Origin: Hafnia alvei
Lineage (GTDB): Bacteria; Pseudomonadota; Gammaproteobacteria; Enterobacterales; Enterobacteriaceae
DNA length: 64,000 nucleotides
Direction: 5' to 3'
NCBI RefSeq assembly: GCF_964063325.1
Contig: NZ_OZ061315.1
Span: 3,844,001 to 3,908,000 of the forward strand
Both the position numbers and the translations under genes were made by a program. The notes under the pieces are model-generated. The model saw nothing but the letters and a program-made list of their open reading frames with translations, was not told the origin of the DNA and searched no databases. This document shows, one piece after another, positions 59,897 to 64,000 of this stretch. Position 1 is the first letter of the stretch, and every line of letters starts with the position of its first letter.

Positions 59897-61699
59897 CTAT
59901 CGTTCCAAATACATGGATTCGATTTCCATCTGGTAACGCGAGTTAATAATCTTGCGACGCAGTTTAAGCGTTGGTGTCAGCTCGCCTTGTTCCATGGAGA
60001 AAGCCTCTGGCAGCAGTGTAAAGCGTTTAACCTGCTCAAATTTGGCTAAGCCTTTCTGCATTTCACGCAGGCGTAACTCAAACATCTCAACGATATGACT
60101 ATGACGCAGCAGATCTAAGCGATCGTGATATTTCAGGTTGATCGACTTAGCGTACTCTTCCAAAGATTCAAAACACGGAACGATCAGCGCAGACACAAAT
60201 TTACGCGCGTCGGCGATAACCGCAACCTGCTCGATAAAACGATCCTGCGCTAAGGTGCCTTCAACCATCTGTGGCGCAATGTATTTACCGTTAGAGGTCT
60301 TCATCAAATCTTTCAAGCGCTCGGTAATAAACAAATTACCGTTCTCATCTAATGCCCCTGCGTCACCGGTTTTTAACCAGCCATCTTCAGTAAAGGTCGC
60401 GGCGGTTTCCAACGGCTTGTTAAAATAACCACACATGACGATAGGGCCACGTACCTGAATTTCATTTTCATGACCGATACGGACTTCAACGTCAGGCAAT
60501 GGTTTACCAATAGAACCAAAGCGGAAATCGTTCTCTTCCCAGCAAGATACCGTGGCACAGGTTTCTGTCATGCCATAACCGTATTTAATGTTGGCACCCA
60601 GCGCTTGGAAAAACAGGATGACATTATCATCCAGCTTTGCACCTGCGGCTGGCAGAAAACGCACTCGCCCACCTAAAATTCCACGTAGTTTGCTGAGAAC
60701 TAGCTTGTCGGCTAACTTATGCATCGCGATCAGCGCAGGGCTTGGTTTGTTCCCAGTACGCTCGGTCAGGAAACATTTTTCCCCCACCCAAATAGCCCAC
60801 TTGAACATGGCACGCTTATGCCACTTCGCCTGAGCCACTTTTTCATGAATAGCGCTAAAGATTTTCTCGTAAAAACGCGGAACTGCACACATAACGGTAG
60901 GCTTCACCGATTGCATCGCCTCGCGAACCTGATTGGTATCGCCAAGGTACACATTCTGCGCCCCAGAGTGCATGACATAGAAACTCCATGCGCGTTCAAA
61001 TACGTGAGAAAGCGGCAGGAAGCACAGAGAAACATCATCGGCCGTTACGGTTAAACGCTCATCATGCAAGCGAAGCTGCGCGCCCATATTGGTGTAATTT
61101 AGCATCACGCCTTTTGGCTCGCCCGTCGTGCCTGAGGTATAGATAAGCGTGAACAGATCGCTCATATCAGCGTGTGCAATACGTTCAGCCAACTGAGGCA
61201 AATAAGATTCTTGTGCGCTAGCAGCGAAATCTTCAAGTGTGCAGGCGATTTCACAGCCCTGCATGTCAATGCTGTCCGACATAACAATAATGCGTTCTAA
61301 CTGCGGACAAACACCACGCAGAGCCAGCGCCGCATTATATTGAGATTGGCCATCAACAAACAGGATGCGCACGTCAGCATCATTAAGCACAAAGGCGGTC
61401 TGTCCCGCGGTGTTTGTGGAGTACACCGGAACGGTTATTGCTCGCAGATGCAAAATAGCCAGATCAACCAAGGTCCAAGAAACTGAATTGTGAGCAAAAA
61501 TAGCCACGCGATCCTGCACATCAACGCCTAAAGCGCACAATGCCAGCGCGAGTTTCTCAACCCGACGCCCTACCTGTTGCCAGGTAAATGAAGTTTCGCC
61601 TTGAGCAGACCACTCACGTAGCGCAACACGCTGCGGTATGGTTTTGATCTGCTGCTGAATTCGTTCAACTAAATGATATTTATTTAACTCATTGATCAT
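59897..61699 (-). CDS. Long-chain acyl-CoA ligase (FAA1/FadD15-type AMP-forming)
   Basis: A 600-residue acyl-adenylate enzyme that probably activates fatty acids to acyl-CoA at the inner face of the membrane. AMP-binding motif YTSGTTGEPKG at 187-197, GYGMTET at 374-380, GWLKTGDAG near 433 and TERLKDLMKTSNGKYIAP further on (the catalytic C-domain lysine hinge). The type resembles FAA1/FadD15-like ligases of diverse bacteria rather than enterobacterial FadD. It is transcribed alone between ilvI and leuO, where E. coli has no gene. Substrate and role are inference. Confidence 0.85.
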   Translation of the reverse strand: MINELNKYHLVERIQQQIKTIPQRVALREWSAQGETSFTWQQVGRRVEKLALALCALGVDVQDRVAIFAHNSVSWTLVDLAILHLRAITVPVYSTNTAGQTAFVLNDADVRILFVDGQSQYNAALALRGVCPQLERIIVMSDSIDMQGCEIACTLEDFAASAQESYLPQLAERIAHADMSDLFTLIYTSGTTGEPKGVMLNYTNMGAQLRLHDERLTVTADDVSLCFLPLSHVFERAWSFYVMHSGAQNVYLGDTNQVREAMQSVKPTVMCAVPRFYEKIFSAIHEKVAQAKWHKRAMFKWAIWVGEKCFLTERTGNKPSPALIAMHKLADKLVLSKLRGILGGRVRFLPAAGAKLDDNVILFFQALGANIKYGYGMTETCATVSCWEENDFRFGSIGKPLPDVEVRIGHENEIQVRGPIVMCGYFNKPLETAATFTEDGWLKTGDAGALDENGNLFITERLKDLMKTSNGKYIAPQMVEGTLAQDRFIEQVAVIADARKFVSALIVPCFESLEEYAKSINLKYHDRLDLLRHSHIVEMFELRLREMQKGLAKFEQVKRFTLLPEAFSMEQGELTPTLKLRRKIINSRYQMEIESMYLER

Positions 61700-62066
61700 A
61701 GAAGAAGTTCATTGAATTTATCGGAATGGATGTCGCAGTAAGATATGAGTGAAAAATCTTATTCAGCTTACAGCTGTGCGCTCTTTTCGCCGAAGTCTAC
61801 CTGTTCTAGCCGAAGGGTCAACGATTATTGAACATCAAAATGTGAGTAAAGACGGGTTTCTTGAATAATTATCCATCAAGCTATGGCAGAGAATAATGTA
61901 AATACTGGGTCCGTTCGCCACGAATGAAAAGAATTCAAAATAATATAAAAAACTAATAAAACCGCTATTAGCATCTATAAACCACTACCAGCGCGACAAA
62001 CCCCAGATATGCAAAGAGAGAGCTTAATGCTCTCTCTTTATTAACTTAATTATTTAAACATGAAGT
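61700..62066. other. Gap between acyl-CoA ligase and leuO
   Basis: About 370 AT-rich bases. The only clear structure is the AAAGAGAGAGC/GCTCTCTCTTT hairpin at the leuO end. It must hold the promoter of the ligase gene. No gene seen. Confidence 0.5.
62014..62040. terminator. Hairpin after leuO
   Basis: Perfect 11-bp stem AAAGAGAGAGC / GCTCTCTCTTT with a TTAAT loop, 27 bases after the leuO stop. T runs are short on both sides, so it may be a weak terminator. Confidence 0.65.
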
Positions 62067-63020
62067 TTAAAATTTACTACCAAAGTCACTCAGTACGGCT
62101 TTCATCCATTGATGACCGCTATCACGCTCTGCGGCATGGTGCCAGCTCAGATAGCAGGTACGTTCTCTCTCCAAATCACTGAGTAACACCACAGAAAGAT
62201 TCAAGTGTTCTGCATAATCCTCAACCAGCCAGCGTGGGGCAATAGCCACCATTTCAGTTTTAGATACCACGCTCAGTACGCTGTTCATATCGGTACCTTG
62301 ATATGCAACACAACGGGCTAACTCACTCGCCTCATAATAACTACGGCTTAGCGATGAGAATAAATTCAAACCAACAACAGCATGTTGCTCAACCAATAGC
62401 TGCTGATAGCTGACCATATTATTAATTCTTGGGTGATTCTTAGATACGGCTAAAACGAACTCATCTTTAAATAGAGGTTCGCAAGAGTATTCTTCACTTT
62501 CAAAATGACTGTAGCTAATCAAGAAGTCTTTTTCTTGATAGCGTAATTTACGTTCAATATTTTCATTTACTGATGAGTTTAAATGTAACTGAACGTGAGA
62601 TGCGCTCTCTTTAATTTGATTAAATAGCTTTGCTGTTAGTCGAATATCTAATGGGCTACAAATCGCCACATTAAATACACGTTCACTTACTAGCGGGTTA
62701 AAGCCAGCGCCAGGGAGTTCATTCTGAACAATCTGCAATGCTTGGCGAATCGAACCAAACAGCTGATATGCCCGATGCGTTGGCTGGATACCGCGGCCAT
62801 AGCGCATGAAGAGTTCGTCGTTGAACATGACTTTCAATCGAGCAACAGCGTTACTCACCGCGGGCTGAGACATACCTAAGGCATGTGCCGCACGCGTGAT
62901 ATTTTGCACCTGCATAACCGCATCAAAGACAGTCAGCAAATTAAGGTCAACGTTTCTGAGTTGAACCAGTTCTGTACTTCCATTCTCGGCCAAAGACATA
63001 GCTTCGTTTTGTACTGACAT
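62067..63020 (-). CDS. leuO: LysR-type regulator LeuO
   Basis: H-NS antagonist and global LysR-type regulator. 317 residues. N-terminal helix-turn-helix (about 22-80) with the family core VDLNLLTVFDAVMQVQNITRAAHALGMSQPAVSNAVARLK, then the effector domain with CYLSWHHAAERDSGHQWM near the end, both as in E. coli LeuO. Divergent from leuL-leuA across a 590-base AT-rich region, the arrangement known for the leuO-leuABCD relay. Confidence 0.96.
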   Translation of the reverse strand: MSVQNEAMSLAENGSTELVQLRNVDLNLLTVFDAVMQVQNITRAAHALGMSQPAVSNAVARLKVMFNDELFMRYGRGIQPTHRAYQLFGSIRQALQIVQNELPGAGFNPLVSERVFNVAICSPLDIRLTAKLFNQIKESASHVQLHLNSSVNENIERKLRYQEKDFLISYSHFESEEYSCEPLFKDEFVLAVSKNHPRINNMVSYQQLLVEQHAVVGLNLFSSLSRSYYEASELARCVAYQGTDMNSVLSVVSKTEMVAIAPRWLVEDYAEHLNLSVVLLSDLERERTCYLSWHHAAERDSGHQWMKAVLSDFGSKF

Positions 63021-63538
63021 ACATCACCTAATATAATTTATATTTCAGCATCGCGATTAGAAAATAAAACCACGAATTAATTAAGATATGAAAACAGCCG
63101 AAAATTCAAACCCCGCTCAGCCGTCCAGTTTGGGAATTTTTAAACGCTATCCCTAGCTATAAAAATAAACACAGCAATAAATACAAATTGATTTATTTAG
63201 AATTAAAATGACACAAAAGGCCATCTGTCACTCATCAACCTTTCATTCATTCAACACCAATGCATTCTAGTGATTAATGATTTAGTTGTACTTAAAATTC
63301 AAGGAAGCAATAGTTAACTAACAAAGAATAATAAGTATGTATATTTTAAAAAATACGCTTCTCATCCAATTAGTTATCACCGAAACAAACCAAGTTATAG
63401 AACAGCCCTATCGTAATTAGCCAACTAATGTTTCATTAAAATTTCTGAGACACCTCACAATCCTGTACTACTTCATAAGAAGAATATTTATCACTAGGCC
63501 CATCGGATATGAGTTTTTCTCACCTACTGAAATACCCG
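63021..63538. other. leuO-leuL intergenic region
   Basis: Long AT-rich divergent control region. In E. coli this stretch holds H-NS silencer and LeuO-binding sites; the sequence here is AT-rich in the same way but exact sites are not conserved enough for me to place. No gene seen. Confidence 0.55.
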
Positions 63539-63567
63539 TTGACAAGACTTTAGCTATCCAGTATCAC
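63539..63567 (+). promoter_or_regulatory. leu operon promoter
   Basis: TTGACA, a 17-base spacer ending ATCCAG as in E. coli, and TATCAC as a -10. It lies about 45 bases before the leader peptide start. Confidence 0.75.
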
Positions 63568-63610
63568 TTTAAGTATTGAAATTACTCACTCAGATTAAGA
63601 GCGGAATCAC

Positions 63611-63694
63611 ATGATCCAGACGACTCGCCTCCTCAGCCTCCTCCTTCTCGCATCCAGCATGCGCGGTGAGCCTGTGGGCGGTAATCAAAACTGA
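63611..63694 (+). CDS. leuL: leu operon leader peptide
   Basis: 27 residues starting MIQTTRLLSLLLLASS, with six leucine codons out of seven in codons 7-13 (CTC CTC AGC CTC CTC CTT CTC). This is the sensor of charged leucyl-tRNA for attenuation. It is followed within 20 bases by the attenuator hairpin and 100 bases later by leuA. The strong bias to CTC and CTT, which are rare leucine codons in most enterobacteria, would make the ribosome more sensitive to leucine starvation. Confidence 0.95.
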   Translation: MIQTTRLLSLLLLASSMRGEPVGGNQN

Positions 63695-63711
63695 TTCCAA
63701 CCAAACACAAG

Positions 63712-63742
63712 AAAGCCCGCGCAAATGCGCGGGCTTTTTTTT
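63712..63742 (+). terminator. leu attenuator terminator
   Basis: 12-bp perfect stem AAAGCCCGCGCA / TGCGCGGGCTTT followed by a run of eight T (63735-63742), 18 bases after the leader stop. It is the classical Rho-independent attenuator between leuL and leuA. Confidence 0.95.
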
Positions 63743-63794
63743 ACATCAAAAGCAGCGCAACGCGATAAATAAGAACGATTGAGGAGCAACCTGC

Positions 63795-64000
63795 ATGAGC
63801 CAACAAGTGATTATTTTCGACACCACGCTGCGCGATGGTGAACAAGCATTACAAGCAAGTCTGAGCGTCAAAGAGAAGATGCAAATCGCGATGGCATTAG
63901 AGCGCATGGGGGTTGACGTTATGGAAGTTGGCTTCCCCGTATCTTCCCCTGGTGACTTTGAATCGGTACAAACCATTGCGCGTAACATCAAAAACAGCCG
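63795..64000 (+). CDS. leuA: 2-isopropylmalate synthase, start only
   Basis: First enzyme of leucine synthesis, condensing 2-oxoisovalerate with acetyl-CoA. Only the first 68 residues are in the window. ATG 63795 is eight bases after GAGGAG. The start MSQQVIIFDTTLRDGEQALQ contains the catalytic-site TLRDGEQ with the metal-binding Asp of the LeuA/homocitrate synthase family, and VMEVGFPVSSPGDFE is the next family block. The gene runs off the right end. Confidence 0.97.
   Translation, partial: MSQQVIIFDTTLRDGEQALQASLSVKEKMQIAMALERMGVDVMEVGFPVSSPGDFESVQTIARNIKNS

Overview
The window is a piece of chromosome from a gammaproteobacterium of the order Enterobacterales. Almost every protein is collinear and close in sequence to the E. 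coli min 2-3 region (hpt, cueO, yacC, yacL, acnB, pdhR-aceEF-lpd, aroP, ampDE, nadC, ppdD-hofBC, guaC, coaE-zapD-yacG, mutT, secMA, lpxC, the dcw division/cell-wall cluster, cra, ilvIH, leuO, leuLA). The protein divergence, an ERIC element and the accessory genes point to a genus outside Escherichia/Salmonella; Hafnia or a close relative is my guess, by inference only.

Layout. 1-3.6 kb: the end of a small fimbrial-type protein, then hpt, a nitroreductase-like gene and cueO with a textbook CueR promoter. 3.7-8.9 kb: yacC, yacL, a YebE/DUF533 protein, acnB and an unassigned two-TM protein; the speED genes that E. coli has between yacC and yacL, and gcd between cueO and hpt, are missing here. 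9-18.4 kb: lpd, aceF, aceE, pdhR (reverse strand) and divergent aroP, with a perfect PdhR operator. 19-23 kb: an accessory sugar operon (outer-membrane porin, GPH-family symporter, GH43 glycosidase) probably for arabinose-containing oligosaccharides. 23.06-23.71 kb: a non-coding, hairpin-rich element bounded by about 50-bp inverted repeats and containing a 7-bp tandem repeat. 23.7-33 kb: ampDE, nadC, the type IV pilus genes ppdD-hofB-hofC, guaC, coaE-zapD-yacG, mutT. 33-54.8 kb (reverse strand): secA, secM, lpxC and the whole dcw cluster from ftsZ back to mraZ with the mra promoter and MraZ repeats. 55.6-64 kb: alaE, cra, ilvH, ilvI, a long-chain acyl-CoA ligase, leuO and, on the plus strand, the leu leader, attenuator and start of leuA.

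How it works together. Central carbon metabolism (pyruvate dehydrogenase, aconitase) sits beside peptidoglycan synthesis and recycling (murCDEFG, mraY, ddlB, ftsI, ampD), division (ftsZAQLW, zapD), LPS lipid A commitment (lpxC) and protein export (secA with its arrest peptide sensor SecM). Branched-chain amino-acid synthesis (ilvIH, leu) closes the window. Most of the window is ordinary core genome. The parts that deserve attention are the structured element at 23 kb, the GH43 operon, the altered SecM arrest motif, two strong inverted repeats upstream of acnB and aceE, and the local gene losses and insertions relative to E. coli.
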